A DNA stretch of 64,000 bases from Jiangella endophytica (GCF_003427025.1 NZ_QVAI01000010.1:186001-250000); one strand, 5' to 3'. Numbered from the stretch's first letter, positions 43,012 to 53,491 are shown. Made by a program: numbers and translations. Notes: generated by a model from the letters alone, not told the origin.

Positions 43012-45149
43012 GGCGCCGCGTCCCGGGGCGTCAGCAGGACCAGCAGTGACCGTGCCTGGACGGTGACGACGCTACCGGCGGGGCGTGGGCCGCCGCGATC
43101 GCCGGCGTCGTCGTCGGCGGTGTCGAGGACGGTGTCCCAGGCGGCGCCGAACTCCGGACCGGGCAGGGTGAACTCCAGCGGCTCGTGGTGGGCGTTGAAG
43201 CAGAGCAGGAAGGAGTCGTCGACGACTCGTTGCCCGCGCCCGTCGACCGCGGCGATGCCGTTGCCGTTGAGGAAGACCGCGACGGCCCGGCCGAACCCGG
43301 CGTCCCAGTCGGCCTCGGTCATGGGGCTGCCGTCGGGCCGCAGCCAGTCGATGTCGGGCAGCCCTTCGACGCCCAGCCGGCGCACCGGCAGGCCGTTGAA
43401 GAAGCGGCGCCGCCGGAACGCCGGGTGGGCGGCACGCAACGCCATGACCCGCCGGGTGAACTCCTGCAGCGCGAGGTCGGCGTCGTCCCAGTCGACCCAG
43501 GAGAGCTCGTTGTCCTGGCAGAACGCGTTGTTGTTGCCGTCCTGGGTGCGGCCCAGCTCGTCGCCGTGGCCGATCATCGGCACGCCCTGCGACAGCAGCA
43601 GCGTGGCGAGGAAGTTGCGCTGCTGGCGGGCCCGGACCGCGTTGACCTGCGGGTCGTCGGTGCGGCCCTCGACGCCGCAGTTCCAGGACCGGTTGTGGTT
43701 CTCGCCGTCCTTGTTGTCCTCGAGGTTGGCCTCGTTGTGCTTCTCGTTGAACGAGACGAGGTCGCGCAGGGTGAAGCCGTCGTGCGCGGTGACGAAGTTG
43801 ATCGACGCGACCGGGCGGCGGGTCGACTGCTCGTAGAGGTCGGCCGAGCCGGTGATGCGCGACGCGAACTCGCCCAGTGTGGCCGGCTCGCCGCGCCAGA
43901 AGTCGCGGACGGTGTCGCGGTACTTGCCGTTCCACTCCGACCACTGCGGCGGGAAGTTGCCCACCTGGTAGCCGCCCGGTCCGAGGTCCCATGGCTCGGC
44001 GATCAGCTTGACCTGGCTCACCGTGGGGTCCTGCTGCACCAGCTCGAAGAACGACGACAGCCGGTCGACGTCGTAGAACTCGCGGGCCAGTGTGGCGGCG
44101 AGGTCGAAGCGGAAGCCGTCGACGTGCATCTCGGTGATCCAGTAGCGCAGCGAGTCCATGATCAGCTGCAGCGTGTGCGGGTGGCCGACGTTGAGCGAGT
44201 TCCCGGTGCCGGTGTAGTCGAGGTAGTAGCGCTTGTCGTCGTCGACCAGCCGGTAGTAGGCGGCGTTGTCGATGCCGCGGAAGGACAGCGTCGGGCCGAG
44301 GTGGTTGCCCTCGGCGGTGTGGTTGTAGACGACGTCGAGGATGACCTCGATGCCCGCCTCGTGCAGCGCCCGCACCATCGCCTTGAACTCGCCGACCTGC
44401 GCGCCGGGTGTGGCGGCCGCGCTGTACTTCGGGTCGGGCGCGAAGAAGCCGATGGAGTTGTAGCCCCAGTAGTTCGAGAGGCCCTTCTCCATCAGCGTGG
44501 CGTCGTTGGCGAAGTGGTGCACCGGCATCAGCTCGAGCGCGGTGACCCCCAGCGCCTTCAGGTGGTCGAGGACGACGGGGTGCGCGATGGCCGCGTAGGT
44601 GCCGCGGATCTCCTCGGGGATGTCAGGGTGGGTGCGGGTGAGGCCCTTGACGTGCGCCTCGTAGATGACGGTCTCGGCGTACTCGCGGCGTGGTGGGCGG
44701 TCGGTGCCCCAGTCGAAGAACGGGTTGATCACCACCGACTTCGGCATGTGCGGCGCGGAGTCGTCGTCGTTGCGGCTGTCGGGGTCTCCGAACTGGTAGC
44801 CGAACAGCGACTGGTGCCACTCGAACGTGCCGTCGATGGCCTTCGCGTACGGGTCGAGCAGCAGCTTCGCCGGATTGCAGCGGTGGCCGGCCTTGGGCTC
44901 GTTCGGGCCGTGGACGCGGAAGCCGTAGCGCTGGCCGGGCTCGACGCCGGGCAGGAACGCGTGCCAGACGAAGCCGTCGACCTCGGTCAGCGTCAGCCGC
45001 GTCTCGGCGCCCGCGGCGTCGAAGAGGCACAGCTCGACGCTGTCGGCGACCTCGCTGAACAGCGCGAAGTTGGTGCCGGAGCCGTCATAGGTGGCGCCGA
45101 GCGGGTACGCCGCCCCCGGCCACTGCGGCATGGGCTCGGCAGAGGTCAT
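43008..45149 (-). CDS. treX: Glycogen debranching enzyme (isoamylase type)
   Basis: GH13 debranching enzyme of 713 residues, cutting alpha-1,6 branches of glycogen to give the linear chains used by TreY and TreZ. An N-terminal CBM48 domain (YPLGATYDGSGTNFALFSEVA) is followed by the barrel: YEAHVKGLTRTHPDIPEE, DVVYNHTAEGNHLGPTLSFRG, MHVDGFRFDLAATLAR (nucleophile), KLIAEPWDLGPGGYQVG (acid) and NFVTAHDGFTLRDLVSFNEK. ATG 45149 is chosen with AAAGG upstream. It heads the trehalose operon; the ECF sigma factor gene ends 54 nt upstream on the same strand and may be co-transcribed. Confidence 0.94.
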   Translation of the reverse strand: MTSAEPMPQWPGAAYPLGATYDGSGTNFALFSEVADSVELCLFDAAGAETRLTLTEVDGFVWHAFLPGVEPGQRYGFRVHGPNEPKAGHRCNPAKLLLDPYAKAIDGTFEWHQSLFGYQFGDPDSRNDDDSAPHMPKSVVINPFFDWGTDRPPRREYAETVIYEAHVKGLTRTHPDIPEEIRGTYAAIAHPVVLDHLKALGVTALELMPVHHFANDATLMEKGLSNYWGYNSIGFFAPDPKYSAAATPGAQVGEFKAMVRALHEAGIEVILDVVYNHTAEGNHLGPTLSFRGIDNAAYYRLVDDDKRYYLDYTGTGNSLNVGHPHTLQLIMDSLRYWITEMHVDGFRFDLAATLAREFYDVDRLSSFFELVQQDPTVSQVKLIAEPWDLGPGGYQVGNFPPQWSEWNGKYRDTVRDFWRGEPATLGEFASRITGSADLYEQSTRRPVASINFVTAHDGFTLRDLVSFNEKHNEANLEDNKDGENHNRSWNCGVEGRTDDPQVNAVRARQQRNFLATLLLSQGVPMIGHGDELGRTQDGNNNAFCQDNELSWVDWDDADLALQEFTRRVMALRAAHPAFRRRRFFNGLPVRRLGVEGLPDIDWLRPDGSPMTEADWDAGFGRAVAVFLNGNGIAAVDGRGQRVVDDSFLLCFNAHHEPLEFTLPGPEFGAAWDTVLDTADDDAGDRGGPRPAGSVVTVQARSLLVLLTPRDAAP

Positions 45150-45203
45150 CGGTGGCCTTTCGTCGCGGTTCCGTGTGGTGCTCGCTGCGCCGCGAGTCAG
45201 GTG

Positions 45204-46457
<1,254 letters not shown>

Positions 46458-46459
46458 CG

Positions 46460-46873
46460 TCAGAGCTCCGGCTCGCCGCCGAACTCGTCGACCGGCCGGA
46501 TGTCCGCGACGGCGTCGGCGAAGATGCCGCCCGGGCTCGGGCAGGCCGCCAGGCGCGCCGCGATCTCCGTCGCGCGGTCGAAGCTCGCGACGTCGACCAG
46601 CCAGTAGCCGGCCAGCACCTCCTGGGTCTCGGCGTACGGCCCCTCGGTGACCACCGGCACGCCGGCTTGCAGCTGGACCCGCCGCGTGTGCACCGGAGCG
46701 GCCAACCCCTTGGTGTCGACCAGTTCGCCGGACCTGGCCAGCTCGGTGGCGAACTCCTGCATGAACGCGTGCATCGGCGCGAACTCCTCCGGCGCCGGTC
46801 CGGTGCCGGCGCCGGCACCGGACATCAGGTCGTAGTCGCGCTGGGTCCCGTAGGTGAGGATCAGGTACTTCAT
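46460..46873 (-). CDS. YCII-related (DGPF-domain) protein
   Basis: A 137-residue protein of the YCII family: MKYLILTYG at the N-terminus, MHAFMQEFATELARSGELVDTKGLA, then VVTEGPYAETQEVLAGYWLVDVASFDRATEIAARLAACP, which includes the DGPF-type turn as TEGPYAE. Members are small ferredoxin-like folds; some degrade aromatic ring products. In ECF42 loci they are a fixed partner of the sigma factor and may be its main target. It overlaps the upstream DUF998 gene by 4 nt and the sigma factor gene follows after 2 nt. Confidence 0.9.
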   Translation of the reverse strand: MKYLILTYGTQRDYDLMSGAGAGTGPAPEEFAPMHAFMQEFATELARSGELVDTKGLAAPVHTRRVQLQAGVPVVTEGPYAETQEVLAGYWLVDVASFDRATEIAARLAACPSPGGIFADAVADIRPVDEFGGEPEL

Positions 46874-47484
46874 CGTGCGGTCCTTCCGTGTGCGGCGAGG
46901 GCTGCGACGAACCCGAACAGAATGGCGGACGCGGCGACCAGCCGCAGGCTCAACCCGTCAGGCGACGGGATGACCAGGAGCAGACCGGCGGCGACGGCGG
47001 CCAGGACGCAGCCGGACGCCGCCCGCCGGTCGCGCCGGGCGCGGAACGCCTTGGCGTAGACGATCGCCGCGGCGATCCCGCCGAGCATCGCCAGCCCGGC
47101 GCCGGCGCTGTGTACCAGCGCGTGCCAGCTGACCTCCTCCGGCGCGCCCGGAGGCGCACCGGCCGGGAACCCGGCGCCGGGGTCGGTGACGAACGCGCCG
47201 CCCACCACCAGCCCGGTGCCGAGCAGGGCGATCAGGCGCGGGCCCCACCTCGTCCCGGGGACCGGCGTCCGGTGCAGCCCGACGGCGCAGGCGACGACCA
47301 GCACGCCCGTGACGACGAAGGTGGCGATCTGCACCCAGCCGCCGTCGCCGAGGGCGAGCAGGCTCGGCGGATGGCGGCGCGGGTCGAACCCGTCGCGGGT
47401 CAGCACCTGCGCCAGCCAGACGACGACGAACACCGGGCCGGCGACCAGACCGGCCGTGAGCAGGGACCGAGTGGTCAGGGTCAT
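46870..47484 (-). CDS. DUF998-family membrane protein
   Basis: A 204-residue six-helix membrane protein of the DUF998 type: LLTAGLVAGPVFVVVWLAQVL, the motif RDGFDPRRHPPSLLALGDGGWVQI, FVVTGVLVVACAVGL, LIALLGTGLVVGGAFVTDP, LVHSAGAGLAMLGGIAAAIVYA and two more C-terminal helices. It is the first gene of the DUF998-YCII-sigma unit with a 4-nt overlap and a good GGAG site before its ATG. Its function is unknown; DUF998 proteins frequently occur next to these sigma factors. Confidence 0.85.
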   Translation of the reverse strand: MTLTTRSLLTAGLVAGPVFVVVWLAQVLTRDGFDPRRHPPSLLALGDGGWVQIATFVVTGVLVVACAVGLHRTPVPGTRWGPRLIALLGTGLVVGGAFVTDPGAGFPAGAPPGAPEEVSWHALVHSAGAGLAMLGGIAAAIVYAKAFRARRDRRAASGCVLAAVAAGLLLVIPSPDGLSLRLVAASAILFGFVAALAAHGRTAR

Positions 47485-47588
47485 CGTGCTCTCCTCTCTC
47501 TCGCCCTGGACGTCGGTGCCGCCCGCCGATTCCGGACACGGGGGTGGGACGTGCCGGCGCCACGAGACGGGCGGTTACGGTGGAGCCG

Positions 47589-48137
47589 ATGAGGATCCGC
47601 CCCCGCACGCCCGCCGACCTGCCCGGCCTGGCCGGCGTACTGGTCCGGGATCACACGGTCACCGGCTATCCGTACGACCTGCCCGACAGTCCGGCGGAGT
47701 GGATCGGGTCACCCGACGACCTCGCCGCGTTCGTCGCCGCCGACGAGGAGGACCACCCGGCCGGTCACGTCAGCGTCGGCGCGGCCGCCGGCATCGACCA
47801 CGGCGCCGGTACCGCGTTGCAGGAGGCCTGGAGCGCGGCGCACGGCCGCCCTGTCGCCGGCTGCGCCGTCGTCGGACGGTTGTTCGTCGCGGCCGGCCGC
47901 CAGCGGCACGGGACCGGCGCGGCGCTGCTCGGCACCGCCGTCGGGTGGATGCGCGAGCGCGACCTCGCGCCCTGCCTGGACGTGCTGCCGATCGGCCCGG
48001 CCGCGTCGGTCGTGTCCTGGTACGAGGCGCGCGGCTGGGTGGTGGCCGGCGAGGCCAGCCCGGTGTGGCGGCGGCCCGGCTGGCCGCCGTTGCTGGCGCT
48101 GGTGCTGCCGCCGGAACCGGGCGACGGCGCACCGTGA
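47589..48137 (+). CDS. GNAT-family N-acetyltransferase
   Basis: A 182-residue acetyltransferase. The acetyl-CoA binding segment VVGRLFVAAGRQRHGTGAALLGTAVGW carries the Q/R-x-x-G-x-G pattern, and VVSWYEARGWVVAGE is the C-terminal beta-bulge block. ATG 47589 has GGTGGAG close upstream; GTG 47580 is an alternative. It is divergent from the DUF998 gene and followed by the PPOX gene after 105 nt. The substrate is unknown. Confidence 0.85.
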   Translation: MRIRPRTPADLPGLAGVLVRDHTVTGYPYDLPDSPAEWIGSPDDLAAFVAADEEDHPAGHVSVGAAAGIDHGAGTALQEAWSAAHGRPVAGCAVVGRLFVAAGRQRHGTGAALLGTAVGWMRERDLAPCLDVLPIGPAASVVSWYEARGWVVAGEASPVWRRPGWPPLLALVLPPEPGDGAP

Positions 48138-48242
48138 TGAGTCGTGGCCCACTATGTGTCACCGCGATACCGGTCGTCATGGTGGGTGGGCGATCATGGT
48201 GGGTCATACGCACCCGGGGGCGGGGGACGTGGAGGTAGACAC

Positions 48243-48908
48243 ATGGATCATGCTGCGCACGAACGGCCCGGATCGGCCGGCGAGCACGCACTGCAGGAGG
48301 CGAACGGCAGCCGGGAACGGGCCGACCGCTTCTACCGTGAGCAGGTGGCCGACCATCTCAATGGTCACATGCGCGAGTTCGTCGGCCGCATGGAGATGAT
48401 GTTCGTCGGCACGGCCGACGGCGGCGGCGAGTGCGACGTCACGTTCCGGGCGGGTCCGCCGGGCTTCGTCCGGGTGGTCGACCCACGGACGCTGGCCTGG
48501 CCGGAGTACCGCGGCAACGGCGTCATGGCCAGCGCCGGCAACATCGTCGAGAACGGCCACGTCGGCCTGCTCTTCATGGACTTCGTGCGCGATCTCGTCG
48601 GCCTGCACGTCAACGGCGAGGCGGCGCTGCTGTCGGCGTCGGAGTTCGACGAACGGCACCCCGAGGAGCCGGTCGACGCCGACGTGCCCGGCCGCCGCCC
48701 CGAGCGGTGGGTGACGGTGCACGTCGAGGAGGCCTACATCCACTGCTCGAAGCACGTGCCGCGGCTGATGCCGGTGCCGCGGAACCGTCAGTGGGGCACC
48801 GACGACCGCAAGGCCAAGGGCGGCGACGCGTTCGGGGTGGCCGCGTCGCGCGGGCTCGGCGCGCACGCCAAGCGGGCGCTCAGGCAGGGCGCGCCACGGC
48901 TCTCGTGA
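48243..48908 (+). CDS. Pyridoxamine 5'-phosphate oxidase-fold (PPOX) flavoprotein
   Basis: A 221-residue split-barrel flavin-binding protein. VGRMEMMFVGTADGGGECDVTFRAGPPGFVRV, VMASAGNIVENGHVGLLFMDF and LHVNGEAALL are strands of the fold, and EAYIHCSKHVPRLM is the conserved C-terminal histidine/cysteine block of this subgroup. An N-terminal helix of about 40 residues precedes the barrel. ATG 48243 has GTGGAGG upstream; the frame is open further 5' but without a comparable site. Such proteins reduce flavin-linked substrates such as F420- or FMN-dependent electrophiles; the specific one is unknown. It overlaps the convergent TetR gene by 29 nt. Confidence 0.82.
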   Translation: MDHAAHERPGSAGEHALQEANGSRERADRFYREQVADHLNGHMREFVGRMEMMFVGTADGGGECDVTFRAGPPGFVRVVDPRTLAWPEYRGNGVMASAGNIVENGHVGLLFMDFVRDLVGLHVNGEAALLSASEFDERHPEEPVDADVPGRRPERWVTVHVEEAYIHCSKHVPRLMPVPRNRQWGTDDRKAKGGDAFGVAASRGLGAHAKRALRQGAPRLS

Positions 48909-49914
48909 CCGCACCGGCGACCACCGCGTACCCGGCGCCGCGGCCGTCCGCGCGGGCGACGAGGCGGCCGGCCTCGACGCGCACGGCCGCCTCGGTGTCG
49001 TCGGCCGGCTCGGTGACGCCGGCCGCCGCGGCCAGGTCCGCGGCCGCGGGGCCGAGCAGCAGCCGCAGCGGCGGCCGGGCCGGCTCGGGGATCGCCTGGC
49101 GCAGCGTGCCGTCGAGCCGGGCCAGCACCAGCCGGGCCAGCGGCTCGAGGTCGTCGGGCCGGCCCGCCACCAGCGCGACGGTGACGTCGGCGCCGGCGGG
49201 CGCGGACCGGACGGACTCTTCGGCCGCCTCGAGCCGGTGCAGCCCCAGCACGTGCACGATGCCGTCGCGCGGCGCCGGCGCACCGGGCCACGGCTCGTCC
49301 ACCGGCCGGGCGGGGGCGACGTGCCGGAGATAGGGCCGCGGCCCGCCGCGGTCCGGCGGCAGACCGGCCAGCAGCTCGCACGCCGCCACGACGTCGAACG
49401 GGTCGGCGAAGCCGGGCGCGCTGGTGGCGAGCCCGTCGGCGCCGGCCAGCAGCGTCAGCGCCGACGCCGCGACCCGGGTGCCGCGTCCGCGCCGGCCCAG
49501 GCGTTCCAGGGCCAGCCCCAGTACCACCGCCTCCAGCGTCAGCAGCTGCGCGTGCGCCGTGCGCACCCGGTCGTCGTCGAGGACCTCGGCCGGGAGCTCG
49601 GCGCCGGTCAGCGCCCGGCCGGACAGCCGGGCCCGGGCGATGGCGGCGAGCGCCTCGCGTGGCGAGCGCACCTGCGCGGCGCCGGCACCGCTCCTCCGCG
49701 CGGCCCGCTCCGCGTCGGCGGCCAGTACCGAGAGGTAGAGCGCCCGCTTGCCGGTGAAGTTCGCGTAGATGGCGCCCCGGGTGAGGCCGGCACGTGCGGC
49801 GATGCCGTCGATCTTCGCGTCGCCGTAGCCGTGGGCGGCGAACTCGGCGCGGGCCGCGGCCAACACGCCGGACCGGGTCCGCTCCTGGGTCTGCGCCCGT
49901 GTGAGCCGTACCAT
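48880..49914 (-). CDS. TetR-family regulator with an unusually long ligand domain
   Basis: A 344-residue TetR repressor (usual length about 200). The helix-turn-helix is RSGVLAAARAEFAAHGYGDAKIDGIAARAGLTRGAIYANFTGKRALYLSVL. The C-terminal part after about 200 adds a domain with alternating strands and helices (GIVHVLGLHRLEAAEESV, DVTVALVAGRPDDLEPLARLVLARLD, PLRLLLGPAAADLAAAAG) that I do not recognise. ATG 49914 has GGAGG five bases upstream. It is divergent from a clpX paralogue across 80 nt that contain a 19-bp palindrome, so it most likely represses itself and clpX. Confidence 0.85.
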   Translation of the reverse strand: MVRLTRAQTQERTRSGVLAAARAEFAAHGYGDAKIDGIAARAGLTRGAIYANFTGKRALYLSVLAADAERAARRSGAGAAQVRSPREALAAIARARLSGRALTGAELPAEVLDDDRVRTAHAQLLTLEAVVLGLALERLGRRGRGTRVAASALTLLAGADGLATSAPGFADPFDVVAACELLAGLPPDRGGPRPYLRHVAPARPVDEPWPGAPAPRDGIVHVLGLHRLEAAEESVRSAPAGADVTVALVAGRPDDLEPLARLVLARLDGTLRQAIPEPARPPLRLLLGPAAADLAAAAGVTEPADDTEAAVRVEAGRLVARADGRGAGYAVVAGAVTRAVARPA

Positions 49915-49956
49915 CGGCGCCTCCCGTTGTCTCCGGTCGCCAACCAAGATACCGTC

Positions 49957-49981
49957 ACCATCCAGATGGTCCGAACATCTG
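49957..49981. promoter_or_regulatory. TetR-type operator between tetR and clpX
   Basis: CAGATGGTCCGAACATCTG (49963-49981) is a 19-nt palindrome with one mismatch pair, the usual size of a TetR operator. It partly overlaps a second perfect palindrome ACCATC-CA-GATGGT (49957-49970). The site ends 13 nt before the clpX ATG 49995 and lies 48 nt upstream of the tetR start. Confidence 0.65.
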
Positions 49982-49994
49982 AAATGTGGTCTGA

Positions 49995-51233
49995 ATGTTG
50001 ATGACGTGCGCCTTCTGCGGCAAGAGCCAGAAGCAGGTGAAGAAGCTGATCGCGGGGCCGGCCCGCGTCTGCATCTGCGACGAGTGCGTCGAGCTGTGCA
50101 ACGAGCTGATGGACGACGAGGCCACCGCCGACGAGGTGGGCGGGCCGGGTGAACCGCCGAAGCCGCGCGACATCCACGAGTTCCTCGACCGGTACGTCGT
50201 CGGTCAGGACGCGGCCAAGAAGGCGCTGGCGGTCGCCGTCTACAACCACTACAAGCGGGTGCGGGCGCCCGCGTCGGACGTCACGGTCGCGAAGTCGAAC
50301 GTCCTGCTCATCGGCCCGACCGGGTGCGGGAAGACGTATCTGGCGCAGACGCTGGCGAAGATGCTGAACGTGCCGTTCGCCATCGCCGACGCCACCGCGC
50401 TGACCGAGGCCGGTTATGTCGGTGAGGACGTCGAGAACATCCTGCTGAAGCTGATCCAGGCCGCCGACTACGACGTCAAGAAGGCCGAGACCGGCATCGT
50501 CTACATCGACGAGGTCGACAAGATCGCCCGCAAGAGCGAGGGCGCGTCGATCACTCGCGACGTGTCGGGCGAGGGTGTGCAGCAGGCGCTGCTGAAGATC
50601 CTCGAGGGCACCACGGCGTCCGTGCCGCCGCAGGGCGGGCGCAAGCACCCGGGCCAGGAGTTCATCCAGATCGACACCACGAACGTGCTGTTCATCGTGG
50701 GCGGCGCGTTCGCCGGGCTGGACGACGCGATCCGGTCGCGCACGGGCCGGCGCGGGCTGGGTTTCGGCGCCGACCTGTCGCGTCCGGCGTCGGACACCGA
50801 CCCGTTCGGCGCGGTCATGCCGGAGGACCTGCTCAAGTTCGGGCTGATCCCGGAGTTCGTCGGGCGTCTCCCGGTCATCACCACGGTGTCGCCGCTGGAC
50901 CGCGCCGCGCTCATCCGCATCCTGTCCGAGCCGCGCAACGCGCTGGTGAAGCAGTACATGCGGCTGTTCGAGATCGACCACGTCGAGCTGGAGTTCACCG
51001 ACGACGCGGTCGAGGCGGTCGCCGATCTGGCGTTGCTGCGCGGCACCGGCGCGCGCGGGTTGCGGGCCATCCTCGAAGAGGTGCTGCTGCACGTCATGTA
51101 CGAGGTGCCGTCGCGCGACGACGTCGCCCGGGTGGTCATCACCCGCGACGTGGTGGAGACCAATGTGCTGCCGGCCCTGCTCTCACGAGGCCGGGCGCCG
51201 GGGCGCCGGCAGCGGCGGGAGCGGTCGGCCTGA
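49995..51233 (+). CDS. clpX: ClpX AAA+ unfoldase, probable second copy
   Basis: A 412-residue ClpX. The N-terminal zinc domain is complete ([24 protein letters not shown]). Walker A is [18 protein letters not shown], the pore loop GYVGED, Walker [14 protein letters not shown], the second loop QGGRKHPGQ, the ClpP-docking loop RRGLGFGAD and the sensor II block [17 protein letters not shown]. It therefore should work with ClpP. However the normal clpP genes and tig are absent, the N-terminus starts directly at the zinc domain, the linker before the P-loop is short, and the gene sits behind a TetR operator. I infer a regulated paralogue in addition to the housekeeping clpX. Start ATG 49995 or 50001. 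Confidence 0.88.
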   Translation: MLMTCAFCGKSQKQVKKLIAGPARVCICDECVELCNELMDDEATADEVGGPGEPPKPRDIHEFLDRYVVGQDAAKKALAVAVYNHYKRVRAPASDVTVAKSNVLLIGPTGCGKTYLAQTLAKMLNVPFAIADATALTEAGYVGEDVENILLKLIQAADYDVKKAETGIVYIDEVDKIARKSEGASITRDVSGEGVQQALLKILEGTTASVPPQGGRKHPGQEFIQIDTTNVLFIVGGAFAGLDDAIRSRTGRRGLGFGADLSRPASDTDPFGAVMPEDLLKFGLIPEFVGRLPVITTVSPLDRAALIRILSEPRNALVKQYMRLFEIDHVELEFTDDAVEAVADLALLRGTGARGLRAILEEVLLHVMYEVPSRDDVARVVITRDVVETNVLPALLSRGRAPGRRQRRERSA

Positions 51234-52095
51234 ACCGCACCGTGTCGCCGGGCCGCAGCTGCGCGGCCGGCGACACGTCCGCCGCCGCGACGACGCCGAT
51301 CACCGGGTAACCGCCGGTCACGGGGTGATCGGCCAGGAACAGCACCGGGCGGCCGTTCGGCGGCACCTGCAGTGCCCCGGTCACCATGCCCTCCGGTGCC
51401 AGCTCCGCGGCCGCGCCGGGCGCTCGGCGCAACGGCGGCCCGGCCAGCCGCAGCCCCACCCGGTCGCTGTCCGCCGTCACCTCGTACGCCGACCCGAACA
51501 GCCGGTCCAGGGCGGACGGCGCGAACCGGCCGGCCCGCGGCCCGGGCAGCACCCGCAACGTGACGTCGCCCGACGGGGGCGGCACCGGAGCGACGTCGAC
51601 AGACGGCTCGCCGGCGTGGTCGGCGGCCAGCGGCAGCAGGTCGCCGGACCGCAGCGGCGGCGGGCCGATCCCGGCCAGCGAGTCCCACGACCGCGACCCC
51701 AGCACCGGCGCGACGCCCAGCCCGCCGCGCACCGCCAGGTACCCACGCAGGCCGCGCGCAGGCCGCCCCACCCGCAGCACCTCACCGGCCCGGACGGCGA
51801 ACGGGGCGTTGAACGCGGCCGCGCGGTGGCCGGCCCGCACGTCGGCCGGTGCGCCGGTGAGCGCGACGGTCGCCGTCCGGCGGAACCGGACCGCCAGGCC
51901 GCCGAGCACGAACTCGATCGCGGCGGCCCGTTCGGCGTTGGCGACCAGCCGGTTCGCCAGCCGGAAGCTGGCCTCGTCGGCCGCGCCGGACCGCCCGACG
52001 CCCAGCGCGCCCAGCCCCGGCCGGCCGAGGTCCTCGACGATCGCCAGCATGCCCGGCTCGACGATCTCGAGCACGGGGGCGGTGGCGGCGGTCAT
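51139..52095 (-). CDS. pxpC: 5-oxoprolinase subunit C (PxpC/KipA family)
   Basis: A 318-residue subunit of the ATP-dependent 5-oxoprolinase PxpABC, which opens 5-oxoproline to glutamate. Recognisable parts are [80 protein letters not shown] and [20 protein letters not shown]. It ends inside the 3' end of the convergent clpX: the two genes overlap by 95 nt. ATG 52095 overlaps the pxpA stop. Confidence 0.92.
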   Translation of the reverse strand: MTAATAPVLEIVEPGMLAIVEDLGRPGLGALGVGRSGAADEASFRLANRLVANAERAAAIEFVLGGLAVRFRRTATVALTGAPADVRAGHRAAAFNAPFAVRAGEVLRVGRPARGLRGYLAVRGGLGVAPVLGSRSWDSLAGIGPPPLRSGDLLPLAADHAGEPSVDVAPVPPPSGDVTLRVLPGPRAGRFAPSALDRLFGSAYEVTADSDRVGLRLAGPPLRRAPGAAAELAPEGMVTGALQVPPNGRPVLFLADHPVTGGYPVIGVVAAADVSPAAQLRPGDTVRFRPTAPAAAGAPAPGLVRAGPAAHWSPPRRG

Positions 52096-52853
52096 GCGAA
52101 CGCGGCGATCGGGACGCCGTTCTCGGTCAGCACCTCGCGGACCCGGCGCATCAGGTCCACGGCGCCGGGGGTGTCGCCGTGCACGCACAGCGACCGCGCC
52201 GAGACGGCGACCGGCTCGCCCTCGATGCTGGTGACCTGTCCGGTGGTGACGATCTGCAGGCACCGCGCCGCGACCTCGTCCGGGTCGGTGACCAGCGCGC
52301 CCCGCCGGCGCCGCGACACCAGCCGGCCGTCGGCGTGGTAGGCGCGGTCGCCGAACGCCTCGGCCGCCGTCGGCAGCCCGTGCACGGCGGCGATGCGCAG
52401 CACCTCCGAGCCCGGCAGCCCGAGGATCGTCAGCGTCGGGTCGTAGGCGCGGGCGGCGTCGACGACGGCGGCGGCCTGCTCGGCGTCGCGGACGATGGTG
52501 TTGTAGAGGGCGCCGTGGGGCTTGACGTAGCGGACCCGGGTCCCGGCCACGCGGGCGATGCCGTCGAGCGCCGCGAGCTGGTAGAGCACGTCGTCGGCCA
52601 GCTGGGTGGCCGGCATGGCGATCTCGCGGCGGCCGAACCCGGCGAGGTCGCGGTAGCCCACGTGCGCGCCGACGGTGATGCCGCGGGCGGCAGCGACCTC
52701 GCAGACGCCGCGCATGATCGTCGGGTCGCCGCCGTGGAAGCCGCAGGCGACGTTCGCGCTGCTGACGACGGCGAGCAGGCCGTCGTCGTCGCCCATGGTC
52801 CAGGCGCCGAAGCCCTCGCCCAGGTCGCAGTTGAGGTCGATCGGAGTCGTCAC
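52092..52853 (-). CDS. pxpA: 5-oxoprolinase subunit A (PxpA, LamB/YcsF family)
   Basis: A 253-residue LamB/YcsF protein: IDLNCDLGEGFGAWTMGDDD at the N-terminus, SSANVACGFHGGDPTIM, GAHVGYRDLAGFGRREI, RYVKPHGALYN and SLCVHGDTPGAV. These conserved Asp/His residues bind the substrate or metal. GTG 52853 overlaps the pxpB stop by 4 nt and its own end overlaps pxpC, giving the operon order pxpB-pxpA-pxpC. Confidence 0.94.
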   Translation of the reverse strand: MTTPIDLNCDLGEGFGAWTMGDDDGLLAVVSSANVACGFHGGDPTIMRGVCEVAAARGITVGAHVGYRDLAGFGRREIAMPATQLADDVLYQLAALDGIARVAGTRVRYVKPHGALYNTIVRDAEQAAAVVDAARAYDPTLTILGLPGSEVLRIAAVHGLPTAAEAFGDRAYHADGRLVSRRRRGALVTDPDEVAARCLQIVTTGQVTSIEGEPVAVSARSLCVHGDTPGAVDLMRRVREVLTENGVPIAAFA

Positions 52854-53491
52854 CGGCGCTCGTCCCGCCCCTGGACGGTGAACCGCACGCGGGTGCCCGG
52901 CAGCAGCGCCGCCGGCGGCGTCCGGTCGAGGTCCCACAGCACCGCGTCGGTATGACCCAGCAGGTGCCAGCCACCCGGCCCGGAGCGCGGGTAGACCCCC
53001 GAGTAGCGGTCGGCGATGGCGACCGAGCCGGCCGGCACCCGGGTGCGCGGGTTCTCGCGCCGGGAGAGGACCAGCCGCTGGTCGAGTCCGGTGAGGTAGG
53101 CGAAGCCGGGCGCGAACCCGGTGAACGCGACGGTGTAGACGGCGCCGGAGTGCCGCCGGACCACCTCGTCGGCGGACAGCCCCGCGGCGTCGGCGACGGC
53201 GTCGAGATCGGGGCCGTCGTAGCCGACCGGGATCTCGACCAGCGGCGGCTCGTCGGTGGCCGGTCGCTCGTCGGGCAGGTGCGCGAGGTCGTCGGTGAGC
53301 CGCTGCGCCGACGTCACTCCCGGGTCGAACGTGATCAGCAGCGTCTCGGCCGCCGGCACGACGTCGACCAGTCCGGCCGGCTCGTGGTCGCGCAACGCCG
53401 CGTTCAGGGCGAGGACGTCCTCGAGGTCGTCCAGCTCGACCAGGATCGCGTGGTCTCCGCACGGGAGAACGTGCAACTCGCTGGTGCGCAT
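52850..53491 (-). CDS. pxpB: 5-oxoprolinase subunit B (PxpB/KipI family)
   Basis: A 213-residue KipI-like protein: VLPCGDHAILVELDD, VPAAETLLITFDPG, VEIPVGYDGPDLDAVADAAG, YTVAFTGFAPGFAYLTGLD, RVPAGSVAIADRYSGVYP and GGWHLLGHTDAVLWDL. It is the first gene of pxpBAC. ATG 53491 has GGAGAGG upstream. The ArsR-GNAT gene lies 99 nt upstream on the same strand and is unlikely to belong to the pathway. Confidence 0.93.
   Translation of the reverse strand: MRTSELHVLPCGDHAILVELDDLEDVLALNAALRDHEPAGLVDVVPAAETLLITFDPGVTSAQRLTDDLAHLPDERPATDEPPLVEIPVGYDGPDLDAVADAAGLSADEVVRRHSGAVYTVAFTGFAPGFAYLTGLDQRLVLSRRENPRTRVPAGSVAIADRYSGVYPRSGPGGWHLLGHTDAVLWDLDRTPPAALLPGTRVRFTVQGRDERR

Noticed and set aside
40951..43836. 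Open frame of 961 codons on the plus strand opposite treY
   Set aside because: Same antisense shadow effect; low-complexity Arg/Gln/Val composition and no motif.
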